From positions 1 to 9,972 of the forward strand of contig DAOVMU010000043.1 in NCBI GenBank assembly GCA_030630585.1: DNA of 9,972 nucleotides, given 5' to 3'. The notes under the pieces were generated by a model, which ran no database searches, was not told where the DNA came from, and saw only the letters and a list, made by a program, of their open reading frames with translations. This stretch comes from Candidatus Bathyarchaeota archaeon. Its GTDB lineage: Archaea > Thermoproteota > Bathyarchaeia > Bathyarchaeales > Bathycorpusculaceae. Positions 1-6,176 of this stretch are shown here, one piece after another (positions within the stretch are counted from its first letter, which is position 1; the number at the start of each line of letters is the position of its first letter). The position numbers were made by a program, and so were the translations under genes.

Positions 1-577
1 CTTTTCTTTCAACAGCATAGTTCATTTCTGCCTCTATGTCAAACCCTTTCGATTTAGGCTTCCAATCTTTCAAGATTTCCCATCGCACCACCCTTAAGCC
101 CGTCAATGGATCCCTCATCTTCACACCGTTCACCAAGTACTGTGCAAAAGCCAAGAAACGGTTGCCCACGTAATAGGCGCTCTTCACATCGGCCACGTTA
201 AAGGGTTTGTCAAACCTGTCTCCACACACCATGCCAACGTCAGGGTTTTCCTCTAAAATCCTAATCATGTAAGGAATGTATTCTGCAGGATAAGTAAAAT
301 CTGCATCAATAAACACAACAAAGCGGGGCTCCAACTTCAAACAGTTCAGGGCCTCCGCCAAAGCGCATCCCTTGCCTCCTTCGCTTCTCTGAAAGATAAC
401 GTCTAACCCGAATTTTCTGGCAATCTCAACCGTCCCATCGGTGCTGTTGCCGTCAACAACAAGAATGTAAGGCGTATCCAAAAACTGCATAATCTCCCTT
501 GCAGTTGGACCTAATCCTTCCTCCTCATTCAGGGTCGGAATCACAACAGCTACATCTGAGCTTCTACACCTATCCAT
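1..577 (-). CDS. Family 2 glycosyltransferase, DPM1-like (partial, runs off left edge)
   Basis: The first 192 codons are present and the C-terminus lies outside the window. The product resembles dolichyl-phosphate mannose/glucose synthases, which move a sugar from a nucleotide donor to a polyprenyl phosphate at the inner face of the membrane. Visible GT-A fold signatures are VVIPTLNEEE near residues 11-20, VVDGNSTDGT near 40-49, and the metal-binding motif DADFTYP near 91-97, followed by GDRF at 119-122 and a DPLTGLR segment at 156-162. The ATG at 577 has GGTG a few bases upstream; an in-frame GTG three codons earlier is an alternative. In archaea such enzymes often supply lipid-linked sugars for N-glycosylation of surface proteins, which would suit the neighbouring secreted proteins, but that link is inference. 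Any C-terminal membrane domain would be beyond the edge. Confidence 0.88.
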   Translation of the reverse strand, partial: MDRCRSSDVAVVIPTLNEEEGLGPTAREIMQFLDTPYILVVDGNSTDGTVEIARKFGLDVIFQRSEGGKGCALAEALNCLKLEPRFVVFIDADFTYPAEYIPYMIRILEENPDVGMVCGDRFDKPFNVADVKSAYYVGNRFLAFAQYLVNGVKMRDPLTGLRVVRWEILKDWKPKSKGFDIEAEMNYAVERK

Positions 578-641
578 AGTGTTCACCAATGCCAAACAAT
601 GTGTTCGCTAAATCAAGCCCAACCTCGTTCTTTCTTACCAG

Positions 642-1082
642 CTAGCTCCTTCTACGTTTAAGAATGCCAAACAACGCAAAGGCTGCGGAAAGGCCTCCTA
701 CACCCCCAATCGTACCAAAAAGGAACTCTGGAATAACATGAATCGTAGCATAAGCAATTGTCAACTTCTCAGCGCCAGTACAAACTATATCATAATGGCC
801 TACCCCATGCTCAGGAACGAAGCTTACAGTTCCACTTTTTCCCAAGTTAACCCATTCTTCGTCTAACTCGCCACTCTCGTAATATGCGGTGATATTAACC
901 ATGCCATTAGCCATCCAATGCACATAAACTTCTTCTCCAAGAATGAACGTTTCTTTCGGAACATCGTCTCCATCAGTTGTCCATACATTCGCAACAGTAG
1001 CCCAGCCATAGGCCTCCGCTGTAAAAAGCAAAGCAACTATGATGGTGAGCCCAGCTATAGTTAATACCCTAGCTTTCTCCAT
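642..1082 (-). CDS. Small secreted protein with PEF-like C-terminal membrane anchor
   Basis: A 146-residue protein with an N-terminal signal segment (about residues 5-25), a roughly 90-residue hydrophilic, beta-rich middle, and a three-part C-terminus: VIPEF near residues 116-120, a hydrophobic span (about 120-140), then KRRR at the end. That layout matches archaeal cell-surface proteins held by a C-terminal anchor; PEF followed by a span and basic residues resembles the PEF-CTERM type of sorting signal processed by archaeosortases. The middle may be an Ig-like fold, but I do not recognise the family. The ATG start is well supported by GGTGGGAG five to twelve bases upstream, with a TATA-like box further up. 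It sits 64 bases ahead of the glycosyltransferase, so the two could be cotranscribed. The function is unknown; the topology is fairly sure. Confidence 0.75.
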   Translation of the reverse strand: MEKARVLTIAGLTIIVALLFTAEAYGWATVANVWTTDGDDVPKETFILGEEVYVHWMANGMVNITAYYESGELDEEWVNLGKSGTVSFVPEHGVGHYDIVCTGAEKLTIAYATIHVIPEFLFGTIGGVGGLSAAFALFGILKRRRS

Positions 1083-1120
1083 TCTCCCACCTAATTATGC
1101 ACATATTATTGTGCTGTTTT

Positions 1121-1130
1121 GAATAAAAAT
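1121..1130 (-). promoter_or_regulatory. Candidate TATA box for the anchored surface protein
   Basis: Read on the minus strand, ATTTTTATTC lies about 40 bases ahead of the ATG at 1082. Transcription would start near 1100, leaving a short leader that contains the GGTGG ribosome site. It is called from spacing and AT content only. Confidence 0.4.
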
Positions 1131-1178
1131 ACCTATGAAACACCCGCATGTTTTTTCTATAACAATAATCTGTTTACT

Positions 1179-1775
1179 TTAACCTGTGGCATTCACCCAG
1201 AAATCGACAAAACGCTTATGATATTGGAAGTCTCCGAAGGGTGAGTTATACCGCCACAACTCGAAGAAAAACTGATAGTAAAAGCCACTACTTTCTCGGT
1301 TCCACTCCACAGTCTTATTCACAAGAAAACTGCAGCCATCCACCTTCAAACACTCAACTCTGCAAGAATTGCCTTCCAAAAAAACTCCTGACAAAGAGAA
1401 AACCACCTCTGTTTCCCAGCACTCTCCGTCACTCAGGAAGACGCGATACTCAAAAAGCGGAGGCAAAGGACTAGGTGTCCCATTTCTACTATCGGGTAAA
1501 GGCTCAGACCCATTCCTAAACTTCACATATACACGGTAATATTCTAACCCCCCCATATGATTTCCAATGCCCACATAAACCCTGTAAGTTTCCTGAGCTT
1601 TCACTTGAACGGGGTAACCCTCAGCCATGTGACCTTCCCCAAGAACCCAAAACTCTGAAAACCTTTCTCCGCTAGGAAAAGATATGACAATAGCCAAAGT
1701 AGGGGACAAAATAATCAAACCAATGAAGACAATTGAAGTTGCATACAAAAACTTGAAGTCCCTGATGCTTATCAA
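1179..1775 (-). CDS. DUF1616-like single-span membrane/secreted protein
   Basis: A 198-residue protein with a short basic head, one membrane span or uncleaved signal (about residues 11-35), and an exposed domain. The segment running SEFWVLGEGHMAEGYP (about 40-55) into a VGIGNHMGG stretch (about 68-76) and repeated YRVYVKF-like strands is typical of the soluble part of DUF1616 proteins. Full DUF1616 proteins usually carry several N-terminal spans, so this is a short one-span variant. The start is TTG at 1775: it overlaps the previous gene's TGA as TTGA and has GAGGTGA about seven bases upstream, and no ATG lies in frame before residue 49. Three N-glycosylation-type sequons (NGS, NGT, NKT) fit an external location. 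It is the last gene of the operon; its function is unknown. The middle of the protein has several cysteines, possibly disulfide-bonded. Confidence 0.78.
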   Translation of the reverse strand: MISIRDFKFLYATSIVFIGLIILSPTLAIVISFPSGERFSEFWVLGEGHMAEGYPVQVKAQETYRVYVGIGNHMGGLEYYRVYVKFRNGSEPLPDSRNGTPSPLPPLFEYRVFLSDGECWETEVVFSLSGVFLEGNSCRVECLKVDGCSFLVNKTVEWNRESSGFYYQFFFELWRYNSPFGDFQYHKRFVDFWVNATG

Positions 1776-2308
1776 CTGTCAATCACCTCAGGCTTCATCC
1801 CCAAAACACGCTTCACATAACGCCTCTTCAGAAAACGCCAGCCAAACAAACCTGCAACAAAAAGCAGGCCTAAACCAACACTCGAATAAGAGGCAGTCAA
1901 AAACAATCGACTCAGCTTTTCTGATTCCGCTTCAAGCTTCAAGCTACTGGCAGCTTGAAAGATTCCATCAACCAAGTTTGTACACTTCTCAGCTAAGATA
2001 GTAGCATTATCATAATTTCCAACGCGAAAAGCGACATTAGCCTCAGCCAACAGTCCTCCAGCGTCCCCAAGCTTGATTCTAAGCAATGAAACATTTCCGC
2101 CAGCCTGCTCCGCAGAAGCAACAGCCAAATGAGCTTCGGCAACCTCACCCTCAGCATCCACTATCGCTGAAAAAGCGGCTTCCTGTTCTTCAAGCTCTTC
2201 TCTATAAACACAAGAAACTGATGATAAAAAGCTGCATACAACGACTAAACATAGGATAAACAAGCAAGTCTTCATTTTCGTTAGCTGACGCTTCACAGAA
2301 CCTTTCAT
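1772..2308 (-). CDS. Secreted helical protein with one C-terminal membrane span
   Basis: A 178-residue protein of unknown family. A signal segment (about residues 12-33) is followed by a long alanine- and glutamate-rich helical region (about 35-130) that probably forms an extracellular helical hairpin or bundle. One membrane span (about 138-158) follows, then a short basic tail (KRRYVKR) ending near MKPEV. An NVS and an NAT sequon lie in the outer part. The ATG at 2308 is backed by GAGGTAGGAG about ten bases upstream, a site that overlaps the stop of the winged-helix gene; the gap between the two genes is only 11 bases. Its own stop overlaps the TTG start of the DUF1616-like gene. The order of winged-helix gene, this gene, then the DUF1616-like gene suggests one functional unit at the membrane. 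No enzymatic motif is visible. Confidence 0.8.
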   Translation of the reverse strand: MKGSVKRQLTKMKTCLFILCLVVVCSFLSSVSCVYREELEEQEAAFSAIVDAEGEVAEAHLAVASAEQAGGNVSLLRIKLGDAGGLLAEANVAFRVGNYDNATILAEKCTNLVDGIFQAASSLKLEAESEKLSRLFLTASYSSVGLGLLFVAGLFGWRFLKRRYVKRVLGMKPEVIDS

Positions 2309-2319
2309 CTATGTCGCTC

Positions 2320-2664
2320 CTACCTCTTCAATTTAGTAGTTCTAGAGCTTGTCCTATTTGCTAATCCACACATTCCTTCTAAAACTTCCCTTTCAAACAT
2401 TCTGTCTTTGAGCTCCTCCTCAAGCCTCAAGTACATACGAGAAAGAATGTTATACTCCTTGAGAAAAGTATGTCCCTTTTCTGTCACTCTGCAAACGTCA
2501 TTGTTCACAATGATCAATCCAGCCTTAATAGTTTGATCTAAATACTTTACTAGCAGCTTATGGCTTAAATTGGCGCGATGCATAATCCTCGTCTTCTTTG
2601 TACCATTGCCAACAGCGTCCAAAATATCTGCTAGAATCTCCAATTTTCTCCTATATCTTACCAC
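2320..2664 (-). CDS. HTH_45-type winged-helix DNA-binding protein
   Basis: A 114-residue protein matching the small archaeal winged-helix regulators of the HTH_45/COG3432 kind. The helix-turn-helix is seen as RRKLEILADILDAV (about residues 5-18), then KKTRIMHRANLS and a recognition helix around LLVKYLDQTIKAGLI. A wing and the VTEKGHTFLKEY segment follow (about 60-71), then a C-terminal helix likely used for dimerisation. No ligand domain is present. The start is GTG at 2664 without a convincing ribosome site, but the fold requires residues from about position 5, so the true start must be close. It leads the operon with the two membrane proteins and probably regulates that cluster; the target is not shown by the sequence. 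Confidence 0.85.
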   Translation of the reverse strand: MVRYRRKLEILADILDAVGNGTKKTRIMHRANLSHKLLVKYLDQTIKAGLIIVNNDVCRVTEKGHTFLKEYNILSRMYLRLEEELKDRMFEREVLEGMCGLANRTSSRTTKLKR

Positions 2665-2689
2665 AAGCTCACAACCATAAACCTTTGGT

Positions 2690-2905
2690 TCAGGAGGCCC
2701 AGCGCGCCCGACATCTTCGAAATTTCATGAAAATTAGGAAGCTCAGAATCCCTAGACGTAGAGATGGCCATCCAACATTTACAAAAAGCAAGAAATAATC
2801 ACGTTTCGCCATTCCTTCATCCATAAGCTTATCATCAATCCGCTCCCACTTACGCTTTCCCACTCTATCTTCAGCTTCATCCAAACATCTGCCACTCAAC
2901 ATCAC
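2690..2905 (-). CDS. Possible small membrane protein of unknown family
   Basis: A 71-residue frame with a charged N-terminal half (DEAEDRVGKRKWERIDDKLMDEG, here only summarised as acidic/basic helix, about residues 9-31) and a hydrophobic stretch (about 37-60) followed by an arginine-rich end. It begins GTG-ATG (2905 or 2902); a GGGAGGG about 12 bases upstream and an adjacent GGTG could act as ribosome sites. It ends 25 bases before the winged-helix gene and could be the first gene of that operon. The amphipathic-then-hydrophobic layout looks like a real one-span protein, but I know no homologue and the frame is short. Confidence 0.42.
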   Translation of the reverse strand: MMLSGRCLDEAEDRVGKRKWERIDDKLMDEGMAKRDYFLLFVNVGWPSLRLGILSFLIFMKFRRCRARWAS

Positions 2906-3270
2906 CGCTGAGAAAATCCCTCCCTACAGGAAGTGGACTTGAAACCAATCGAACTTCTAATCAGGCTATGCTCTTTCTCCTCTCACCTACTCAATTACTG
3001 ATTAAAGCAGCTTTCGTGCACAGAATTGCCTTTTTTGATCCGAATTTATTGAAATGGCTTATCCTTCTCTTATATATAGTGCTTCCTTTAGAATTAAATC
3101 ATTTGTGAAACCTAATTCCAGAACAGACTTCTATTCCACTCTACCACACAACTATCTATAAAGGGAATAAGTAACGGTTACGAAACTGGCGCACGCATAG
3201 CAAGCTTAATTCAAGTTTACGCAAAGAGCACTTCAGCTAAATACTAACGCACTTAAATTGAGTATGACAA
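2906..3270. other. Gene-poor stretch, 365 bases
   Basis: I see no convincing gene here on either strand. It contains a TATATATA element near 3070-3078, and an inverted repeat at its right end (3251-3276) beside the cohesin-like remnant. The rest may be leader sequence for the small gene at 2905, or decayed coding sequence. Confidence 0.5.
3070..3078. promoter_or_regulatory. TATATATA element, possible promoter
   Basis: A symmetric TATA element in an AT-rich setting. On the minus strand it would start transcription near 3048 and give a leader of about 140 bases before the small gene at 2905; on the plus strand no gene follows. It is a weak call because the leader is long for an archaeon. Confidence 0.3.
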
Positions 3271-3276
3271 TTAAGT
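3251..3276. repeat. Imperfect inverted repeat, hairpin-forming
   Basis: The left arm ACTTAAATTG (3251-3260) pairs with the right arm CAATTAAGT (3268-3276), with one bulged base and a seven-base loop. The stop codon of the truncated cohesin-like frame lies inside the right arm. A direct repeat AGTATGAC occurs at 3261-3268 and 3274-3281 and overlaps it. It could end transcription or mark a rearrangement point. Confidence 0.5.
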
Positions 3277-3435
3277 ATGACGGTTACCGCCGCGCGCGCC
3301 CACAGCATAATAGCTATAATCGACTAGTGGTGGATCCATAGCGATTACAGTGCCAGGTTCTGCCCTTACACCCATCACTCCAACAATGCCACTTAGAAAA
3401 AACGTCAACATTAATATTGAACTCAGTCTCTTCAA
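3271..3435 (-). pseudogene. 5' remnant of a secreted cohesin-like protein
   Basis: A 54-codon frame starting at TTG (3435), with GGAGAAGGG about eight bases upstream and an in-frame stop just before it. It encodes a clear signal peptide (hydrophobic LMLTFFLSGIVGVMGV, cleavage likely after RA) and then AEPGTVIAMDPPLVDYSYYAVG. That is how many archaeal secreted proteins with a cohesin-type domain begin, where VG(E/Q)xFTVNI would follow. Instead the frame runs into a GC-rich tract (GGCGCGCGCGGCGG on the minus strand) and stops after a few unrelated codons. Neither other frame restores cohesin sequence, so most of the gene is missing. It lies 57 bases downstream of the dockerin-bearing binding protein and keeps its own promoter. 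The alternative is a genuine short secreted peptide. The cohesin identity rests on the first twenty mature residues only. Confidence 0.58.
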
Positions 3436-3471
3436 CCTTTATCCCTTCTCCTAACACCCAACAGTTTATCA

Positions 3472-3482
3472 TATGTATATAT
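3472..3482 (-). promoter_or_regulatory. TATA box for the cohesin-like remnant
   Basis: Minus-strand ATATATACATA sits about 40 bases ahead of the TTG at 3435 and just past the stop of the binding-protein gene. A start near 3450 would give a short leader holding the GGAG ribosome site. Placement suggests that the remnant can still be transcribed. Confidence 0.5.
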
Positions 3483-3492
3483 TATGGTTTTT

Positions 3493-5769
3493 TTATGGGG
3501 GTGGTGTTCCCCATTTTGTTCCGTAGTTGATGAGGAGGGTTATTGCGTCGAACAAGCCTATGCGTCCTACCTCATTTGGGTCCAAGTCTGCTCCTGGGAA
3601 CCAGTTTATGCTTGGTATGGCATATCCGCTGCTGCCGTAGGCTTTCAGAAGTAGCACAGCGTCGAAGAGGTTTATTTGGTAGTGGCCGCTGCGAGGTTTA
3701 CTTGTTCCCGTCCAAGTCCACATCCAGTCAATTTCACCTAATGGTGGTGCTCCTAAGAAATGTGATGGATTGCAATTTAGAATTGCGTGGCCGCCTACAC
3801 CTGGTACTATGTCAACGGGGTAGTAGGGTCCAATGCTGTAGAATGTTAGAGTCCAGTCGAGGTCGCCTAAGTAGTAGCCGTCAGCGTCGACGGTTGGTGT
3901 GCAGTAGTTGATGGTTACAGTGCCTGTGGTCAGGTTGGTTAGGAAGTGGATTTCGTTGTGCGCATAATCAGGTGAACCTGTTGCGAAGATTTCAAAGTCT
4001 ACACCTTCCACCAAAGGCGTTCCATCAATATCTGCATCAATCACTTGTAAGACTTGATCATCAGTAAACACGTACTTCGTAGACTCAGTGCAGTTCGTGC
4101 CATCTGAATAGAAACTAGTTGAGTTGGCCCCACAGAGCAAAGGTACGTACTCGTTCTTCGGTAGAAGAGGACCAGTTGGGTTATATTGGAGCCAAATGCT
4201 ATCAGCGTCAAAGTAAACTTCAATCGTGAAATTGTTGATAACATTCGTGTGGTGGACTTGACTGAAGCCGGGCCACACCCAGCAATCATCAAAGGCATAT
4301 ATGTACCATATCGTGAACTCAACGTCGTGCGCTGTGAACCGTCTAACTGCTTCTCCTGTTACTGGGGCATGCCACCATACATCCTTCCGAAGCCAATAGG
4401 TAACCTTAGTCTTATTTTCTCCATCTTGTGGGTCATACCATGTCGTGACTTCCCAGTCTTGCGCTATCCACGGATTGTGCTCGGCAATGTTGTACGGTTG
4501 AACTGCAATCAGATTGGTAAAGATTCTGTCCAGAACTGCATAGTCAAAGTACCATGGCGAGTAAAGGATATTAAGGTCATTAGGCGCATGTATTGTTCCC
4601 ATTCTCATCGGTTCTTGCGATTCATCTTCCGGAGTTGCTGTGTCATCAACTTTGTAGGCGTTCAAGAACGTGTAAGTGTTCTCTAAACCATATCCATCCA
4701 TGTTGACGACGCCTGCCAAAGATTTACTGTACGCCCAATAGCTCACGTAACTCCACAACGGGATGTTAACACAGTACTCCACCAATAATCCAGTGGCTTT
4801 CTTGACAGCACTCTTAAAGCCCTCGATACTAGTAGCGAAGTAGACATCTTCTAGGATTTCATCCAAATCAGGATAGTTGGGCAAGTTGCTTTCGTTCATA
4901 CCAGTGACATAATTTGAATCGTCAGGTCCCCAGTTGGAACTATGGAACAAACCATACAAGTAAGTCGGTAGTCTGCCAAGACTCCAACCACCCGTATAAA
5001 TATGATAATTCGTGAACCAAGGCCACCAAGGAGATGGGTAGATTATGTTCACTGGGATACCTGAGGCTTCCATGTTGTCAGCTAATGCATATCCAACAGT
5101 CTTTCTGTGATAATGATCGCTTCTTATGTAGAATCTTATTGTGTCAAGGTTAGGACCGGATTCCCTGCCAGGCCAGCCAACAGGATAGTTTCGTGTACCA
5201 TCCTCATCCGTGTCCACAAAGTAAACATCCAATAGCTCAGCGGCTCTAGTCAAGTTGTACCTGTACGGATAGTTTTCGCCGATTACACTCTGATTTGCGT
5301 ATACAGTTTGAGGAGCAGCAACGTGGGCGTCAATTCTTTGCCCCCAACCTTCCAATACATCACTAATGATCCAGTCCTTGTCCACCATGTGTGCAATCGC
5401 CTGTCTAAACGTGATCTCGTTCGTAGGACTGCGAACACCCGGATACCACTCAATCGTATAGTTGTTATTAATGTCGAACTCAAACATTCCGTTTTCAGCA
5501 TAGCTTGCCAAGAGCAGGTCTGGATGGGTGGCTGCATCTTCATATTGTTGTTCGTTCAAACACCACTGCATGATATCGATTTCCCCCGCTTTCAAAGCTG
5601 TAAACGCTTCGCCAGGATTCTCGTAGAAGTAAATTTCTAAACCTTTATTGTGGCGTGGTCCAAACGTTTCTTGCGCTCTAGCCGAGAACGGTTGCATATT
5701 AAACATTAAGCCTAATATAGCCACTAAAATCAGCGTCAGCATTATGTCAGAAACAATTCTCTCTGACAC
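3493..5769 (-). CDS. Dipeptide/oligopeptide-type ABC solute-binding protein with C-terminal dockerin-like domain
   Basis: A secreted family 5 extracellular binding protein of about 758 residues. I start it at GTG 5769, with AGGGAAG about six bases upstream, a TATA-like box at 5800-5808, and a signal peptide beginning at once (hydrophobic core LTLILVAILGLMF, cut near ARA-QET). A TTG at 5853 would add 28 residues but includes the promoter and lacks a ribosome site. Numbering from 5853, residues 66-400 hold an ALKAGEIDIMQW segment and FRQAIAHMVDKDWI, usually found in the second half of such proteins. Residues 415-570 hold the usual first-half signatures YDYAVLDRIFTNLIAV, LRKDVWWHAPVTG and FTAHDVEFT. 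An inserted beta-rich stretch (592-655) comes next. The tail (722-782) has two dockerin-like repeats, INLFDAVLLLKAYG and IGLFDAITLLINYG. No permease or ATPase gene adjoins it, so its transport partner is elsewhere or absent; the substrate is unknown. Confidence 0.9.
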   Translation of the reverse strand: MSERIVSDIMLTLILVAILGLMFNMQPFSARAQETFGPRHNKGLEIYFYENPGEAFTALKAGEIDIMQWCLNEQQYEDAATHPDLLLASYAENGMFEFDINNNYTIEWYPGVRSPTNEITFRQAIAHMVDKDWIISDVLEGWGQRIDAHVAAPQTVYANQSVIGENYPYRYNLTRAAELLDVYFVDTDEDGTRNYPVGWPGRESGPNLDTIRFYIRSDHYHRKTVGYALADNMEASGIPVNIIYPSPWWPWFTNYHIYTGGWSLGRLPTYLYGLFHSSNWGPDDSNYVTGMNESNLPNYPDLDEILEDVYFATSIEGFKSAVKKATGLLVEYCVNIPLWSYVSYWAYSKSLAGVVNMDGYGLENTYTFLNAYKVDDTATPEDESQEPMRMGTIHAPNDLNILYSPWYFDYAVLDRIFTNLIAVQPYNIAEHNPWIAQDWEVTTWYDPQDGENKTKVTYWLRKDVWWHAPVTGEAVRRFTAHDVEFTIWYIYAFDDCWVWPGFSQVHHTNVINNFTIEVYFDADSIWLQYNPTGPLLPKNEYVPLLCGANSTSFYSDGTNCTESTKYVFTDDQVLQVIDADIDGTPLVEGVDFEIFATGSPDYAHNEIHFLTNLTTGTVTINYCTPTVDADGYYLGDLDWTLTFYSIGPYYPVDIVPGVGGHAILNCNPSHFLGAPPLGEIDWMWTWTGTSKPRSGHYQINLFDAVLLLKAYGSSGYAIPSINWFPGADLDPNEVGRIGLFDAITLLINYGTKWGTPPP

Positions 5770-5799
5770 TTTCTTCCCTAGTATGATATAGTTGAATCG

Positions 5800-5808
5800 A
5801 TAAATAAC
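5800..5808 (-). promoter_or_regulatory. TATA-like box for the binding-protein gene
   Basis: Minus-strand GTTATTTAT lies about 35 bases ahead of the GTG at 5769. Transcription from about 5778 would produce a leader just long enough for the AGGGAAG ribosome site, which favours the GTG over the longer TTG frame. Confidence 0.45.
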
Positions 5809-5845
5809 ATTTGCGGAAAACCTTCTATTAATTGGTCGCGTGCAC

Positions 5846-6176
5846 CTACGCAATAAATTTCCAAACTTTAGAGAATAGGTTTCTGCAAACAGAGCATTTT
5901 TTGCGCTTTGCAGTAGCTTTGGCTGAACTAAACCAGGGTGTATTCTCGTTTTCTACAAGCCTTTCAACACATCCTTCATAGATATACTGCGCAAACTAAA
6001 TGCCAACCTTTCTGTTCCACTTCCACCATCTGAGATATTCCATTACTCCTTCATTGTTTCCGTTTGGAATGTACTTGAAGACCTTAGGATAGTTCACTCT
6101 GTTGTTCGCGTCCGCGTTGCGGTTGAAGAAGAGATTTATAACTGAGTTGTTTTCCCTATGTTGTTGGTGAATGGAA
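5846..6176 (-). other. Region upstream of the binding protein: open frame interrupted by one TAG
   Basis: This 330-base stretch has no firm gene. In one minus-strand frame the reading is open from 6190 to 5849 except for a TAG at 5996-5998. The part before the TAG ends VMEYLRWWKWNRKVGI; the part after it reads FAQYIYEGCVERLVENEN and carries a CSVC pair in a lysine-rich context. The front of the frame overlaps the cooT promoter and start, so a full-length gene from 6190 is unlikely. It may be a decayed gene or chance. I do not recognise either half. Confidence 0.3.
6135..6141 (+). promoter_or_regulatory. TATA box for cooT
   Basis: TTTATAA lies 42 bases ahead of the ATG at 6177, with a purine-rich GAAGAGA just upstream that could serve as the BRE. 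A start near 6164 gives a leader of about 13 bases that carries the GGTGA ribosome site. Confidence 0.55.

Noticed and set aside
1241..2001. Plus-strand frames of 77 and 105 residues opposite the surface-protein operon
   Set aside because: They are antisense to two supported genes, with low-complexity composition typical of a shadow frame.
2905..2965. tRNA-like fragment: a CTTGAAA loop on the plus strand and TTTCAAGTCC on the minus strand
   Set aside because: Only about three base pairs would flank the loop, and there are no acceptor, D or T stems at the right distances.
4041..5640. Several open frames on both strands inside the binding-protein gene (for example 4186-4686 plus, 5308-5640 plus, 5283-5543 minus)
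   Set aside because: They lie wholly within a well-supported gene, and their translations show no domain or sensible composition.
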